A stretch of DNA of 64,000 nucleotides from Cupriavidus respiraculi (GCF_914271545.1 NZ_CAJZAH010000003.1:186001-250000), one strand, 5' to 3'. Shown: positions 47,019 through 57,875, numbered from the stretch's first letter. A program made the numbers and translations. The notes: generated by a model not told the origin, from the letters alone.

Positions 47019-48215
47019 TCAGCGCCGGGCCGGCAGCCGCTCGGCAATGGCACCAACCAGATGGCGGGCCAGCGTGAGCTTGTCGGCGCGCGGTAGCCGG
47101 GTGATGCCGTTGGCGTCGAACAGCACGATTTCGTTGTCGTCGCGGCCGAATGTATGGTGGCCGATATTGCCCACCAGCAGCGGCACGCCCTTGCGCTGGC
47201 GCTTCTGCTCGCCGTACTGCTCCAGATTCTCGCTCTCGGCCGCGAAGCCCACGCAGTAGGGGGCATCCGGACGCGCGGCGACGGCGGCCAGGATATCTGG
47301 CGTCTGTACGAAGCGCAGCGTCGGGGTGTCGGTGTCGTTGGCCTTCTTGAGCTTTTGCTCGGCGACCTCGGCCGGCCGCCAGTCGGCGACGGCGGCCACG
47401 GCGATGAAGACGTCGGCGCCGGCAAGCTGCCCGATGACGGCGTCGTGCATATCCTGGGCGCTCTGTACATCGGTACGCAGCACGCCGCGCGGGGTGGGCA
47501 GGCCGGTCGGGCCGGCCACCAGCAGCACCTCGGCGCCGGCTTCCCGCGCCGCGCGGGCGATGGCGAAGCCCATCTTGCCCGAGGACCGGTTGGTGATGCC
47601 GCGCACCGGGTCGATGGCCTCGAAGGTGGGGCCGGCCGTGATCAGCACCCGGCGCCCCGCCAGCGGCTTGGGCTGAAAGAAGGCAATGATCTCGTCCAGC
47701 AGTTCTTCCGGCTCGAGCATGCGGCCATCGCCGGTCTCGCCGCAGGCCTGATCGCCGCTGCCGGGGCCGAGAATGGCCACGCCGTCGGCGCGCAGCTGGC
47801 GGACGTTGCGCTGGGTCGGCAGGGCGCCCCACATCTGCCGGTTCATCGCCGGGGCGACCAGCAGCGGACAATCGCGGGCGATGCACAGCGTGCTGAGCAG
47901 GTCGTCGCACAGTCCGTGCGCGAGCCGGGCGAGAAAGTCGGTGGATGCGGGCGCGATCACGATCGCATCGGCTTCCCGCGACAGGTCGATATGCGCCATG
48001 TTGTTGCCGACGCGGGCGTCCCACTGGGACGTAAAGACGGTGCGGCCCGACAGCGCCTGCATCGTGACCGGCGTAATGAACTGGGTAGCGGCCTCGGTCA
48101 TGACCACCTGCACGGTGGCGCCCGCCTTGGTCAGCAGCCGGACGAGTTCCGCCGACTTGTAGCAGGCGATGCCGCCGGTCAGTCCGAGAACGAGATGCTT
48201 GCCGCGCAGATCCAT
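47019..48215 (-). CDS. coaBC: Bifunctional phosphopantothenoylcysteine decarboxylase/phosphopantothenate-cysteine ligase CoaBC
   Basis: A 398-residue fusion. The N-terminal CoaC flavoprotein part has [19 protein letters not shown], the catalytic His in MAHIDLSR, the substrate motif PAMNRQMW and Cys in [12 protein letters not shown]. The C-terminal CoaB ligase begins at [18 protein letters not shown] and has [17 protein letters not shown]. It makes 4'-phosphopantetheine in CoA synthesis. It lies 63 bases downstream of lspA in the ribF-ileS-lspA-coaBC-dut run. Confidence 0.97.
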   Translation of the reverse strand: MDLRGKHLVLGLTGGIACYKSAELVRLLTKAGATVQVVMTEAATQFITPVTMQALSGRTVFTSQWDARVGNNMAHIDLSREADAIVIAPASTDFLARLAHGLCDDLLSTLCIARDCPLLVAPAMNRQMWGALPTQRNVRQLRADGVAILGPGSGDQACGETGDGRMLEPEELLDEIIAFFQPKPLAGRRVLITAGPTFEAIDPVRGITNRSSGKMGFAIARAAREAGAEVLLVAGPTGLPTPRGVLRTDVQSAQDMHDAVIGQLAGADVFIAVAAVADWRPAEVAEQKLKKANDTDTPTLRFVQTPDILAAVAARPDAPYCVGFAAESENLEQYGEQKRQRKGVPLLVGNIGHHTFGRDDNEIVLFDANGITRLPRADKLTLARHLVGAIAERLPARR

Positions 48216-48278
48216 GGAGGGCTCGTCAGAAGGAAAACGCCAATCATACCGGCCGCGCCGCGCGAGCGCGGCGCGCCG

Positions 48279-48815
48279 TCACCCGTTGCGGCGCACGCGC
48301 CGCAGTTCGTCGACGATGATCAGGACGGCGCCCACCGTAATGGCGCAATCGGCCAGGTTGAACGCCGGCCAGTGATAGCCGCGCAGGTGGAAGTCGAGGA
48401 AGTCGACCACGTGGCCGTAGGCGATGCGGTCGATCACGTTGCCGATGGCGCCGCCCAGAATCAGCGAGACCGCCAGGCAGAACAGCTTCTGGCCGGTATG
48501 GCGGAACAGCATCCAGACGATGAAGCCACCAACCGCCAGCCCGAGCACCGTGAAGAACCAGCGCTGCCAGCCGCCCGCGTCGGCGAGGAAGCTGAAGGCG
48601 GCGCCCTTGTTGTAGACCAGCACGAGATTGAAGAAGCTGGTGACCGGACGCGATTCGCCGTAGGCGAACTCGCGCACTACGAGGATCTTCAGGAACTGGT
48701 CCAGCACCACCACCAGCAGCGCGAACGCCATCCATAGCAGCGGCGTGGTCGTGTTGCGCCGCTGGGCGCTGCGGGTGCCACGCGCACGCGCGGGCCGTGA
48801 AGACGTGCTGGCCAT
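48279..48815 (-). CDS. lspA: Lipoprotein signal peptidase LspA
   Basis: A 178-residue membrane protein with four helices. The catalytic aspartates lie in [15 protein letters not shown] and FNLADCAI. A conserved N ([11 protein letters not shown]) is also visible. It cleaves prolipoprotein signal peptides at the lipobox after lipid attachment. The first 25 residues are a basic Ser/Arg-rich extension. The start ATG shares one base with the ileS stop (TGATG), the standard ileS-lspA coupling. Confidence 0.96.
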   Translation of the reverse strand: MASTSSRPARARGTRSAQRRNTTTPLLWMAFALLVVVLDQFLKILVVREFAYGESRPVTSFFNLVLVYNKGAAFSFLADAGGWQRWFFTVLGLAVGGFIVWMLFRHTGQKLFCLAVSLILGGAIGNVIDRIAYGHVVDFLDFHLRGYHWPAFNLADCAITVGAVLIIVDELRRVRRNG

Positions 48816-51724
48816 CAGGCGTGCCTCCTGTGTTCGCCGGCACCGAACAGATTGCTGGTGCAACGGCCGCAAAGCGTGGAATGGGCGGGGTCGTGGCCGA
48901 CGTCGGCGCGGTAGTGCCAGCAGCGCTCGCACTTGGCGTGCACGGACGGCGTGACAGTGACCAGCAGGTCGCCGCCTTCGGGGGCCGGGGCGACCGAGGC
49001 AGCCGAGGTCAGCAGCACGAAGCGCAGGTCGTCGTCAAGGCTGCGCAGCGCCTCCAGTACCGGCCCGCCGGCCTGGATCAGCACCTCCGCCTGCAGCGAC
49101 GAACCGATCTCGCCCTCGACGCGGATGGCCTCGAGCTGCTTGGTCACCTCGGCGCGCACGTTGCGGATGGCGTGCCACTTCTGCAGCAGGTCGTCGGCCT
49201 CGTCCACCGCCGGCAGGTCGTAGTAGGTGCTGGTGAAGATGGTGTCCGTGTGTTCGGTGCCGTGGCCGAAGACCTGCCACGCCTCTTCGGCGGTGAAGGA
49301 CAGGAAGGGCGCCATCCAGTGCAGCATCGCCTGGGTGATGTGGTACAGCGCGTTCTGCGCGGCGCGGCGATCCTTCGAGTCGGGCGCCGTGGTGTACAGG
49401 CGGTCCTTGAGCACGTCCAGATAGAAGCCGCCGAGGTCCTCCGAGCAGAAGGTCAGCATCTTGGCGACCACGGGGTGGAATTCGTAGACCTCGTAGTGCG
49501 ACAGCACTTCCTTCTGCAGCTGTGCGGTCAGCGCAACGGCATAGCGGTCGATCTCCAGCCATTCCGAGGCGGGCAGCGCATCACGGGCGTGGTCGTAGTC
49601 GGTCAGGTTGGCGAGCAGGAAGCGCAGCGTGTTGCGCACGCGGCGGTAGCTCTCCACCACGCGCTTCAGGATCTCGTCGGAGATCGACAGCTCGCCGGAG
49701 TAGTCCGTCGAGGCCACCCACAGTCGGATGATCTCGGCGCCCATCTTGTTCGAGACCTCCTGCGGCGACACGGTGTTGCCGACCGACTTGGACATCTTGC
49801 GGCCTTCGCCGTCCACGGTGAAGCCGTGGGTGAGCAGCGCCTTGTACGGCGGCTTGCCGTACAGCATCGAGGCGGTCAGCAGCGACGAGTGGAACCAGCC
49901 GCGGTGCTGGTCCGAGCCTTCCAGATACAGGTCGGCCAGGCGCCCGTCGGGCGTGTCGGCGGCCGGATCGTACAGGTCGTCGCGGTGCGAGCCGCGGATC
50001 ACGGTCCAGTGCGTGGTGCCGGAGTCGAACCACACGTCCAGCGTGTCGCGGTTCTTCTCGTACATCTCGGGCTGGGACTCGCCGAACTCGGCCAGGAAGC
50101 GCTGGGTATCCAGCGTCTGCCAGGCCTCGATGCCTTCCTTCTCCACGCGCTGGGCCACCGCCTCGAGCAGTTCGGGCGTGCGCGGGTGCAGGGCGCCGGT
50201 TTCCTTGTGCAGGAAGAACGCCATCGGCACGCCCCACTGGCGCTGGCGCGACAGCGTCCAGTCCGGACGGTGCGCAATCATGTTGTGCAGCCGCTGCTTG
50301 CCCCAGCCGGGGTAAAAGGCCGTGGCGTCGATGCCGGCGAGCGCGGTCTCGCGCAGCGAGGCGCCGTTGTCCACCGGTGTCACGTCCATGCCCGCGAACC
50401 ACTGCGAGGTGGCGCGATAGATGATCGGCGTCTTGTGGCGCCAGCAATGCATGTAGCTGTGGGTGTAGCGGTGCGAGTTGAACAGGTTGCCGGAGGCCTT
50501 GAGCGCCTCGACGATCTTCGGGTTGGCATCCCAGATCGACAGGCCGCCGAACAGCGGCAGCGTGCTGGCGTAGACGCCATCGCCCATCACGGGGCTGATG
50601 ATGTCGTGGTCCGACATGCCGTGCGCCTTGCAGGACTGGAAATCCTCGATGCCATAGGCGGGCGCGGAGTGAACCACGCCGGTGCCGGTGTCGGTGGTGA
50701 CGTAGTCGCCCAGGTACACGGGCGACAGGCGGTCATAGCCCGCGTCCATCTTCGCCAGCGGATGGTGGAAGCGCACCTCCGTCAGTGCCGCCCCGGCGCA
50801 GGTGGCCACGACCTCGCCCTGCAGTTCGTAGGTCTTCAGCTGCTCCTCGACCCGCTCGGTGGCGAGGATCAGGAAGCCGCGCGGCGTGTCCACCAGCGCG
50901 TATTCCACTTCCGGATGCAGGTTCAGCGCCTGGTTGGAGGGAATCGTCCAGGGCGTGGTGGTCCAGATCACGATCCAGCCCGGCTTGCCCTGCAGCCGCT
51001 CCAGCGGCACGTGAAAGGCGTGGGCCAGCTTGTCGGTCTCGGCGAACGGAAAGCCCACGTCGATCGACAGGTCGGTCTTGTCCTTGTATTCGACCTCCGC
51101 CTCGGCCAGCGCCGAGCCGCAGTCGAAGCACCAGTTCACCGGCTTCAGGCCGCGGAACACATAGCCCTTTTCCATGATCTTGCCCAGCGCGCGCAGCTCG
51201 TCCGCCTCGTTGCGCAGATTCATGGTCAGGTAGGGATGGTCCCAGTCGCCCAGCACGCCCAGCCGCTCGAAGTCCGCCTTCTGGCGGGCGATCTGCTCGG
51301 TGGCATAGGCGCGCGCCTTGGCCTGGACCTCCTGCACCGGCAGGCCCTTGCCGAACTGCTTCTCGATCTGGATCTCGATCGGCATGCCGTGGCAATCCCA
51401 GCCGGGCACGTAGACGGCGTCGAGCCCGGTCAGCCCGCGCGCCTTGATGATCATGTCCTTGAGCACCTTGTTGACCGCATGGCCGATATGGATGTCGCCG
51501 TTGGCATACGGCGGGCCATCGTGCAGCACGAACTTCTTCGCCCCCTTGCGCGCGGCGCGGATCTTCTTGTACAGCTGCTTGTCCTGCCATTGCTTGACCC
51601 ACAGCGGCTCGCGCTTGGGCAGGTCGCCCCGCATGGGGAACGGCGTGTCCAGCAGATTGACCGGGTATTTGCTCTTTTCGGGTTTGGCGTTCTTGCCGCC
51701 GGACTTCGACTTCGGGTCGGACAT
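48815..51724 (-). CDS. ileS: Isoleucyl-tRNA synthetase IleS
   Basis: A 969-residue class I synthetase. HIGH motif: [21 protein letters not shown] motif: [14 protein letters not shown]. An editing (CP1) domain lies between them with [15 protein letters not shown]. The C-terminal zinc-binding domain is CERCWHYR...CGRC. This is the bacterial type 1 form, expected to be sensitive to mupirocin. It is preceded by ribF (119 bases) and coupled to lspA. Confidence 0.98.
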   Translation of the reverse strand: MSDPKSKSGGKNAKPEKSKYPVNLLDTPFPMRGDLPKREPLWVKQWQDKQLYKKIRAARKGAKKFVLHDGPPYANGDIHIGHAVNKVLKDMIIKARGLTGLDAVYVPGWDCHGMPIEIQIEKQFGKGLPVQEVQAKARAYATEQIARQKADFERLGVLGDWDHPYLTMNLRNEADELRALGKIMEKGYVFRGLKPVNWCFDCGSALAEAEVEYKDKTDLSIDVGFPFAETDKLAHAFHVPLERLQGKPGWIVIWTTTPWTIPSNQALNLHPEVEYALVDTPRGFLILATERVEEQLKTYELQGEVVATCAGAALTEVRFHHPLAKMDAGYDRLSPVYLGDYVTTDTGTGVVHSAPAYGIEDFQSCKAHGMSDHDIISPVMGDGVYASTLPLFGGLSIWDANPKIVEALKASGNLFNSHRYTHSYMHCWRHKTPIIYRATSQWFAGMDVTPVDNGASLRETALAGIDATAFYPGWGKQRLHNMIAHRPDWTLSRQRQWGVPMAFFLHKETGALHPRTPELLEAVAQRVEKEGIEAWQTLDTQRFLAEFGESQPEMYEKNRDTLDVWFDSGTTHWTVIRGSHRDDLYDPAADTPDGRLADLYLEGSDQHRGWFHSSLLTASMLYGKPPYKALLTHGFTVDGEGRKMSKSVGNTVSPQEVSNKMGAEIIRLWVASTDYSGELSISDEILKRVVESYRRVRNTLRFLLANLTDYDHARDALPASEWLEIDRYAVALTAQLQKEVLSHYEVYEFHPVVAKMLTFCSEDLGGFYLDVLKDRLYTTAPDSKDRRAAQNALYHITQAMLHWMAPFLSFTAEEAWQVFGHGTEHTDTIFTSTYYDLPAVDEADDLLQKWHAIRNVRAEVTKQLEAIRVEGEIGSSLQAEVLIQAGGPVLEALRSLDDDLRFVLLTSAASVAPAPEGGDLLVTVTPSVHAKCERCWHYRADVGHDPAHSTLCGRCTSNLFGAGEHRRHA

Positions 51725-51843
51725 GGAAATTCTCGAAAGCAGTTCGGTTGGCGCGCGGCGGGCATGGCTGGCTGGCCGGCGCGGTAGGGCGATGATTCGT
51801 GGGGCTGGGCGGTGATCCGGTCTGCGCTGGCGCAGGCCGGCCG

Positions 51844-52860
51844 CTAGCTAATTCGGTCGGTGGCCGAGGTGGCGCGCCGGGACAAGTCCCTGCCGCCCGC
51901 GTCCGCTCCCGGCGACGCCGCCCCGTCGGGCACCGTCATGCCGAAGAAGGCGCGGGCGTCGGCGCTGTCCTTGGCGATGGCGGCGGTCAGCGCTTCCAGC
52001 GAATCGAAGCGCGCCTCGTCGCGCAGCTTCTTCATGAATTCAACCTGCACGATGTGGCCGTAGACCGTGCGGTCGAAGTCGAACAGATGCACTTCCAGCA
52101 GGACGCGGCCGGCGTCCTCGATGGTCGGCCGCACCCCGATGCTGGCCACGCCGGGCAGCGGATGATCGGCCAGGCCATGCACCTGCACCACGAAAATGCC
52201 GCTGACCGCCGGGCGCTTGTGCGAAATGCGCAGGTTGAGCGTGGGAAAGCCCAGGTCGCGGCCCAGCTTGCGGCCATGGATCACGTGGCCGCTGATGACG
52301 TAGCCATGGCCGAGCAGCCGGCGCGCGTGCTCGAGATCGCCTTCGGCCAGCGCCTGGCGCACCGCCGAACTGGAGATCCGGATGCCGCCCTCGGAGATCG
52401 AGCCCATCTGCTCGACGTCGAACCCGTAGCGCTTGCCGGCCTGCTCCAGGTATGCGAAGTCGCCAGCGCGCCGGGCGCCGAAACGGAAATCGTCGCCGAC
52501 CAGCAACCAGCGGGCGTGCAGGCCGTGCCAGAGCACGTTCTCGACGAAGGCTTCGGGAGATTGGCCCGCGAAATGGGCGTTGAAGTGTTCGACGACGACC
52601 CGGTCGACGCCGTGCCGGCGCAGGCTGTCGAGCTTGTCGCGCAGCATGGCGATGCGCGCCGGGGCCTTGTCGGGGCTGAAGAATTCCCGCGGGTGGGGCT
52701 CGAACGTCATCACGCACAGCGGCAGGCCGCGGGCATCGGCAGCGGCCCGCGCGCGGGCGAGCAAAGACTGGTGGCCGCGATGCACACCGTCGAAATTGCC
52801 GATGGTCAGCGCGCACGGCGCACGGCTTTCGGCATTGGGCAGGCCGCGGAAGACTTTCAC
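51844..52860 (-). CDS. ribF: Bifunctional riboflavin kinase/FAD synthetase RibF
   Basis: A 338-residue enzyme. The N-terminal FAD-synthetase (nucleotidyltransferase) domain has [19 protein letters not shown] and [14 protein letters not shown]. The C-terminal flavokinase domain has [30 protein letters not shown] (in parts). It makes FMN and FAD. The start is a GTG at 52860 giving MKVFRGLP; no ATG is available, and a minus-strand TATAAT at 52894-52899 puts the transcript start only about 27 bases upstream, supporting this start. FAD-using oxidases in the window depend on its product. Confidence 0.95.
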   Translation of the reverse strand: MKVFRGLPNAESRAPCALTIGNFDGVHRGHQSLLARARAAADARGLPLCVMTFEPHPREFFSPDKAPARIAMLRDKLDSLRRHGVDRVVVEHFNAHFAGQSPEAFVENVLWHGLHARWLLVGDDFRFGARRAGDFAYLEQAGKRYGFDVEQMGSISEGGIRISSSAVRQALAEGDLEHARRLLGHGYVISGHVIHGRKLGRDLGFPTLNLRISHKRPAVSGIFVVQVHGLADHPLPGVASIGVRPTIEDAGRVLLEVHLFDFDRTVYGHIVQVEFMKKLRDEARFDSLEALTAAIAKDSADARAFFGMTVPDGAASPGADAGGRDLSRRATSATDRIS

Positions 52861-52893
52861 GGGGACGGCGACGAGCGTTCGGATAAAGCGAGC

Positions 52894-52899
52894 ATTATA
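52894..52899 (-). promoter_or_regulatory. -10 element of ribF
   Basis: A perfect TATAAT on the minus strand, 33 bases before the GTG start. The predicted leader is about 27 bases, supporting the chosen start. This is probably the main promoter of the ribF-ileS-lspA run. Confidence 0.55.
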
Positions 52900-53069
52900 A
52901 GGCGAACGGCGCGCGATTCCGTCGCCGGGCGCCCGGCGGACCGCCTGCGCCCCCCAATTGTGTGGCGAAACAGCCGCCCCGCCGTGGCGCGGCCTGGCAA
53001 AAGCCGGCATGATAGGCGCCGGTCCACGCGCTGGGCCTTCTTTTCGTCCGCCTCTCGCCCCTTTTCAGT

Positions 53070-54884
53070 TTGAACGCGCTGCTCAGCCGGATCCTGCCAC
53101 GAAGCTGGCCTCGACTTCTGCCTCCTCCGGCACGGCCGCTGGACGCCGATACGCAGGCCAAGCTGCTCGCCACCGTCCATCGCGTCGCGCCGAGCGGCAT
53201 CGTCGCCTCCCTGCTGCTGCCGGCTCTCACCGCGATCGCGTTCTGGAACGACGCCCAGCATCGCGCCCTGCTCGGATGGTGCGCGGTCATGCTGCTGCAG
53301 GCGCTCGGCACCGGCTGGTTCTACTTCGGCTACCGGCGCGACGGGGTCACCATGAGCCGCTCGGCCCATACGCGCAAATGGTGGAGCCATATGCGCGGCG
53401 TGGCCATCCTGAACGGGATGACCTGGGGCAGCTCCGCCGTGCTGCACCTCTATTCGACCTCGGTGGTGTTTTCCGGAGCGTTGTTCCTGCTCACGCTCGG
53501 CGTGCTGGCCGGCAGCACCACCTCGCAATCGCCGGCGCCGTCGAACCTCGTCTACGCCGGCATTCCGATCCTGGTGCCGAACATGCTGCTCGCCGAGTAT
53601 GCGTTTCCGGGGCATGGCACCTATATCCAGCTGCTGCTGGTGATCTACTCGCTGATGCTGTCGCGCCATGCGCTGAACCTGAACCGGACCCTGGTGCGGG
53701 CGATCCAGCTGGAGAGCGAGAGCCGCCGGCTCGCCAAGCAATTCCAGGAAGAAAAAGAACGCGCGCTGCATGCCAGCGAGGAAAAGTCGCGTTTCCTCGC
53801 CGCCGCCAGCCACGACCTGCGCCAGCCGGTGCATGCGCTCGTGATGCTCGTGGAGGCGCTGCGGGCGCGCAACCGGTCATCGTCCCTGCACCCGCTGGTC
53901 GAGCAGGTGGCGGCCGGCACGCAGACCATCGACCTGCTGTTCCGCTCGCTGCTGGACCTGTCCAAGCTGGAAGGGCGCAAGGTGCTGCCCACGCTGGAGC
54001 CGTGCGAGCTGGGGGACGTGATCCGCGAGGTTATCAGCCAGTTCGCCGCGGACGCGCGGGAAAGTGGCCTGACGCTGTCGCCGCGCGTGCCCGCCGAGCT
54101 GTATGCGATGGCGGAGCCGGTGCTGCTGCGCCGGGCGCTGTTCAACCTGGTGCAGAACGCGCTGCGATACACCGAGCGAGGCGGGGTGCTCGTCACCGCA
54201 CGCCAGCGGCGCAAGCATGTGCGCCTGGAGGTATGGGACACCGGCGCCGGCATCACGCCGGAGCACCTGCCCGATATCTTTTCGCCGTATTACCAGGTCC
54301 ACAACCAGGAGCGCGATCCCTCGCACGGGCTGGGGCTGGGGCTGGCCATCTTCAAGGAGTGCGTCCGCCTGATGCGCGGGACCTACGGCGTGCGTTCCGT
54401 GCCCGGGAAGGGATCGGTGTTCTGGTTCGCGCTCGGTCTGGTGCCGGAGGAGACGGTGGCCTCGATTCGCGCCGTCCGCGCCGCGACGCTGGCGCGCGAC
54501 AGCAAGCCGGACAGGCTGCGCGGCTCGGTGCTGGTGGTCGACGACGACAGCCAGATTCGCAAGGCGTGGATCGCGCTGATGGAAGCCTGGGGCGTGCAGG
54601 TCGCGTGTGCCGCGCATGGCGCGGAAGCGGACCGGCTGTTCGCCTCGGGGCTCAAGCCCGACATCATCTTTTGCGACCTGCGTCTGCCCGGCAGCGAGAA
54701 TGGCCTGGACCTGCTGGAGCGCTGGCAGAACACCCAACCCCAGGCGCGCAGCGCGCTGCTCACCGGGGACCTGAAGTCCGATGCGCTGGCGGCCGCCGAG
54801 GAGGCCGGCTACTTCGTGATTCCCAAGCCCGTCGACCCGGCCTCGCTGCGGATGCTGCTGCGGCGCTGGCTGCGGCCGGCGTGA
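53070..54884 (+). CDS. Hybrid sensor histidine kinase with C-terminal receiver domain
   Basis: A 604-residue protein. Residues about 45-205 form some six membrane helices with little periplasmic sequence. A coiled segment leads to the HisKA box, with phospho-acceptor His248 in AASHDLRQPVHALVML. The HATPase has NLVQNALRYTERG, DTGAGI and GLGLGLAIFKE. A receiver domain (about residues 485-604) has GSVLVVDDD and the acceptor Asp536 in IIFCDLRLPG. The start is a TTG with no good ribosome-binding site, so the N-terminus is uncertain. It converges with a NarL-type regulator gene 15 bases away, its probable partner. The signal is unknown. Confidence 0.9.
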   Translation: MNALLSRILPRSWPRLLPPPARPLDADTQAKLLATVHRVAPSGIVASLLLPALTAIAFWNDAQHRALLGWCAVMLLQALGTGWFYFGYRRDGVTMSRSAHTRKWWSHMRGVAILNGMTWGSSAVLHLYSTSVVFSGALFLLTLGVLAGSTTSQSPAPSNLVYAGIPILVPNMLLAEYAFPGHGTYIQLLLVIYSLMLSRHALNLNRTLVRAIQLESESRRLAKQFQEEKERALHASEEKSRFLAAASHDLRQPVHALVMLVEALRARNRSSSLHPLVEQVAAGTQTIDLLFRSLLDLSKLEGRKVLPTLEPCELGDVIREVISQFAADARESGLTLSPRVPAELYAMAEPVLLRRALFNLVQNALRYTERGGVLVTARQRRKHVRLEVWDTGAGITPEHLPDIFSPYYQVHNQERDPSHGLGLGLAIFKECVRLMRGTYGVRSVPGKGSVFWFALGLVPEETVASIRAVRAATLARDSKPDRLRGSVLVVDDDSQIRKAWIALMEAWGVQVACAAHGAEADRLFASGLKPDIIFCDLRLPGSENGLDLLERWQNTQPQARSALLTGDLKSDALAAAEEAGYFVIPKPVDPASLRMLLRRWLRPA

Positions 54885-54899
54885 CATCGGGCCGTTGCG

Positions 54900-55559
54900 T
54901 TACTGCCGCAGCCGGAACCGCTCCATGCGGGACATCACCTGCATCCGGGTACGTACCCCAAGCCGTTGCAGGATCGCGGATACATGTTCCTTGACCGTGT
55001 TCTCGGTCAACCCCAGCCGCCGGGCGATGACCTTGTTCGGCAGACCTTCCAGCACCAGCGCCAGTACCGAGCCCTGGCGCGGCGTGAGCCCCAGCTCGGC
55101 CGGCGTGACCGGAATCCCATGGGCGGGACCGAAGCTTCCGGCCTGGCCGCTCAGGGCTTCCGCGGTGGGAAACGAGGTGTCGCCGGCGAGCACGCGGCGC
55201 ACGGCTTCGGAAAAGGCGTTGGCGTCCAGGTGCTTGCCCACGAAGCCGCAGGCCGACAGGGCGCGGGCACGGCTGACGATTTCCGGCGTGGCCTCGGCGG
55301 ACATGAAGATGAAGCGGGCCCCCGGGATCAGCGATTTCAACGCCTGCATGGCGTCGAACCCCGTGCCGTCGTTCAGCCAGATATCGAGCAGCACGATGTC
55401 CGGTTTCAGGCCCCGTTGCAGCGTACCCAATGCCTCCTTGGCACTTCCTGCGGCGTGGACGGCGACGTCTGGCATGACTTCCGCAAGGAATGCGGTGGTG
55501 CCGGACAGTGCCATGGGGTGGTCGTCGACCACCAGCAAAGTCGGTGCAGCGTGCGACAT
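54900..55559 (-). CDS. Response regulator, NarL/LuxR family
   Basis: A 219-residue regulator. The N-terminal receiver has the acidic pair in VVDDHPM and the acceptor Asp59 in DIVLLDIWLND. The C-terminal LuxR-type helix-turn-helix is LTPRQGSVLALVLEGLPNKVIARRLGLTENTVKEHV (in parts). I chose ATG 55559 over a TTG at 55574 because GGGAAA lies just before it. It is encoded tail-to-tail with the hybrid histidine kinase, an arrangement that suggests a cognate pair despite separate promoters. Confidence 0.92.
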   Translation of the reverse strand: MSHAAPTLLVVDDHPMALSGTTAFLAEVMPDVAVHAAGSAKEALGTLQRGLKPDIVLLDIWLNDGTGFDAMQALKSLIPGARFIFMSAEATPEIVSRARALSACGFVGKHLDANAFSEAVRRVLAGDTSFPTAEALSGQAGSFGPAHGIPVTPAELGLTPRQGSVLALVLEGLPNKVIARRLGLTENTVKEHVSAILQRLGVRTRMQVMSRMERFRLRQ

Positions 55560-55794
55560 GCGATTTCCCGTCAAGATATGACATCGTCCTTGTTGTCACC
55601 CGTTTCCTGGGGGAAGCGGGGCGTGGACGCTAGCGGTCACTCTAGCAGAGCGGCGGGGGGCTAACAATCCGCAAAGCCGATAGCCGCGTCATAACAACAG
55701 TGGGACACCGGCCGTCGGGACGGCAATGCTGGCGTGTTCCCATCATTTCGGCCCCATCCGGTCTCGCGTCGACCGTTGGCGCCTCCCGGCTTGG

Positions 55795-55800
55795 TAGAAT
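55795..55800 (+). promoter_or_regulatory. -10 element 6 bases before the purN start
   Basis: TAGAAT followed by TGCGCG and then the purN ATG at 55807. A transcript from it would start at or next to the start codon. The -35 is weak (best candidate TCGACC with a long spacer). Confidence 0.5.
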
Positions 55801-55806
55801 TGCGCG

Positions 55807-56466
55807 ATGAAAAATATCGTCATCCTGATTTCCGGACGTGGCACCAATATGGAGGCCATCGTCCGGGCCTGCTCCGAACAGGGCTGGCCTGCGCGCGTCG
55901 CGGCCGTCCTGTCCAACCGCCCCGACGCCGAGGGGCTCAAATTCGCCGCGGAGCAGGGCATCGCGGCCGGCGTCGTCGATCACCGCCAATATCCGGACCG
56001 CGACAGCTTCGACAAGGCGCTGGCCAAGGCCATCGACGCGCATTCTCCGGATCTGGTCGTGCTGGCCGGTTTCCTGCGCATCCTGACCCCCGAGTTCGTC
56101 GAGCACTACGCGGGACGCATGCTGAACATCCATCCCTCGCTGCTGCCCTGCTTCCCCGGTCTGCATACCCATCGGCAGGCGCTGGAGGCGGGCGTCAAGA
56201 TCCACGGCGTGACGGTGCATTTCGTGACCGCCGCGCTCGATCACGGACCCATCGTCATCCAGGCCGCGCTCGACGTGCAGCGCAGCGATACGCCCGAAAC
56301 GCTGGCCGAGCGCGTGCTCGCCATCGAGCATGAGATCTATCCGCGCGCGGTGGGCTGGTTCGTTGACGACCGCCTGCGCATCCGCGACGGGGTGGTGCAA
56401 GTGGAGCCGCCCGAGCCGCAGTTGCTGACGACTATTGCCGCGCCCGCGCTGGGAGGCCAACAATGA
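55807..56466 (+). CDS. purN: Phosphoribosylglycinamide formyltransferase PurN
   Basis: A 219-residue GAR transformylase. It begins VILISGRGTNMEAIVRAC, has the catalytic triad context AGRMLNIHPSLLPCFPGLHTHRQALEAGVKIHG (Asn-His) and VTAALDHGPIVIQAAL with the Asp. It formylates GAR with 10-formyl-THF in purine synthesis. There is no Shine-Dalgarno; a -10 element ends 6 bases before the ATG, suggesting a leaderless mRNA. The stop overlaps the next gene by four bases. Confidence 0.96.
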   Translation: MKNIVILISGRGTNMEAIVRACSEQGWPARVAAVLSNRPDAEGLKFAAEQGIAAGVVDHRQYPDRDSFDKALAKAIDAHSPDLVVLAGFLRILTPEFVEHYAGRMLNIHPSLLPCFPGLHTHRQALEAGVKIHGVTVHFVTAALDHGPIVIQAALDVQRSDTPETLAERVLAIEHEIYPRAVGWFVDDRLRIRDGVVQVEPPEPQLLTTIAAPALGGQQ

Positions 56467-57875
56467 GCCGCCACGACGCCCCCGCGCGCAACGCCGGCGC
56501 CGCGCGCGCAGAGCAGGGCGGCGCCCGCCAGCCCGGCCGCGGCAAGCGCAAGCCGACGCCGCTGCGCAAGGCCCCGCAGGCCGACGGACAGCCCCGCGTG
56601 CACGGCGGCCTGCATGCCGCCCATATCCAGCACATCGACCGGCTGCTCGGCAAGGTGATGCTGTTCGCGCGGCCCGCGGACGCGGTCGTCAGCTACTACT
56701 TCCGCGAGAACAGCAAGCTGGGCCATCGCGAGCGCGGCATCATCGCCGAGGCGGTGTTCGCGGTACTGCGCCGGCGCGTGGAGCTGTCGCAGTTTGCCGA
56801 GAGCGGCAGCGGCGCGGCGCCGCGCCGGCTGGCGCTGCTGGGACTGGCCGCCACGCTCGGTCGCGACGCGCTGACGCCATTCCTGCATGCGGAAGAGGCC
56901 GAATGGCTCGACCGCCTGATGACCATCGAGCGCGCCAGCCTCGCGCCGCGTGTGCGGGCAAACCTGCCGGAATGGCTGTTCAACGACCTGGTGGCGCGGC
57001 ATGGCGAGGAATTCACGCTGGCGCTGGCCGAGTCGTGGCTGCGCCCGGCGCCGCTGGACCTGCGGGTGAATCTGGTGAAGGGCTCGCGCGAAGCGGCGCT
57101 GGCCGAACTGGAAGCGGCCGGCCTGGGTGCCGAGCCGACGCCCATGGCGCCCACCGGCATCCGCCTGTCCGGCAAGCCCGCGCTGAACCAGTTGCCAAGC
57201 TATATCAACGGTCTCGTCGAGGTGCAGGACGAGGGCAGCCAGTTGCTTTGCCACCTGGTGGGGCCGCGCCGGGGCGAGATGGTGGTCGATTTCTGCGCCG
57301 GCGCCGGTGGCAAGACCCTGGCGTTGGGCGCGCTGATGCGCTCGACGGGCCGGCTCTACGCCTTCGACGTTTCCGACAAGCGCCTGGGCAACCTGAAGCC
57401 GCGCCTGGCGCGCAGCGGTCTGTCCAACGTCCATCCGGTGCTGATCGATTCCGAGCAGGACCCGAAGGTCAAGCGGCTGGCCGGCAAGATCGACCGCGTG
57501 CTGGTGGACGCGCCGTGCAGCGGCCTGGGCACGCTGCGCCGCAATCCGGACCTCAAATGGCGCCAGACGCCGCAGTCGGTGCTCGAGCTGACGGCCAAGC
57601 AGGCCGCCATCCTGGCATCCGCCGCGCGGCTGGTGAAGGCCGGCGGGCGCGTGGTCTACGCGACGTGCAGCGTGCTGGAGGCCGAGAACGAGGCCATCGT
57701 GCGCGACTTCCTGGCCGGGCATCCGGAATTCCGTCTCGTCCCCGTCGCGCAGGTGCTGGCCGAGCAGAAAATCGCCGTACCGGGCCTGGCCGAGGATGCC
57801 GACGTGCTCGCGTTGTATCCGCATCTGCATCAGACCGACGGCTTCTTCGCCGCCGTGCTCGAGCGCGCGAGCTGA
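56463..57875 (+). CDS. RsmB/NOP2-family RNA (cytosine-5) methyltransferase
   Basis: A 470-residue protein. An Ala/Arg/Pro-rich basic tail (about 50 residues) precedes a NusB-like N-terminal region. The SAM-dependent methyltransferase domain has VDFCAGAGGKTLALGALM (motif I), VLVDAPCSGLGTLRRNPDLKW (motif IV, catalytic Cys) and VVYATCSVLEAENEAIV (motif VI, second Cys). It resembles RsmB, the m5C967 16S rRNA enzyme, but purN linkage and the basic tail make this a paralogue whose target is not certain. It is coupled to purN by an ATGA overlap. Confidence 0.9.
   Translation: MSRHDAPARNAGAARAEQGGARQPGRGKRKPTPLRKAPQADGQPRVHGGLHAAHIQHIDRLLGKVMLFARPADAVVSYYFRENSKLGHRERGIIAEAVFAVLRRRVELSQFAESGSGAAPRRLALLGLAATLGRDALTPFLHAEEAEWLDRLMTIERASLAPRVRANLPEWLFNDLVARHGEEFTLALAESWLRPAPLDLRVNLVKGSREAALAELEAAGLGAEPTPMAPTGIRLSGKPALNQLPSYINGLVEVQDEGSQLLCHLVGPRRGEMVVDFCAGAGGKTLALGALMRSTGRLYAFDVSDKRLGNLKPRLARSGLSNVHPVLIDSEQDPKVKRLAGKIDRVLVDAPCSGLGTLRRNPDLKWRQTPQSVLELTAKQAAILASAARLVKAGGRVVYATCSVLEAENEAIVRDFLAGHPEFRLVPVAQVLAEQKIAVPGLAEDADVLALYPHLHQTDGFFAAVLERAS

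Noticed and set aside
48797-51787. A 996-codon open frame on the strand opposite ileS
   Set aside because: High GC content leaves long stop-free frames antisense to real genes. The translation has no recognisable domains and is low-complexity His/Arg/Gly-rich, while ileS on the other strand is complete.
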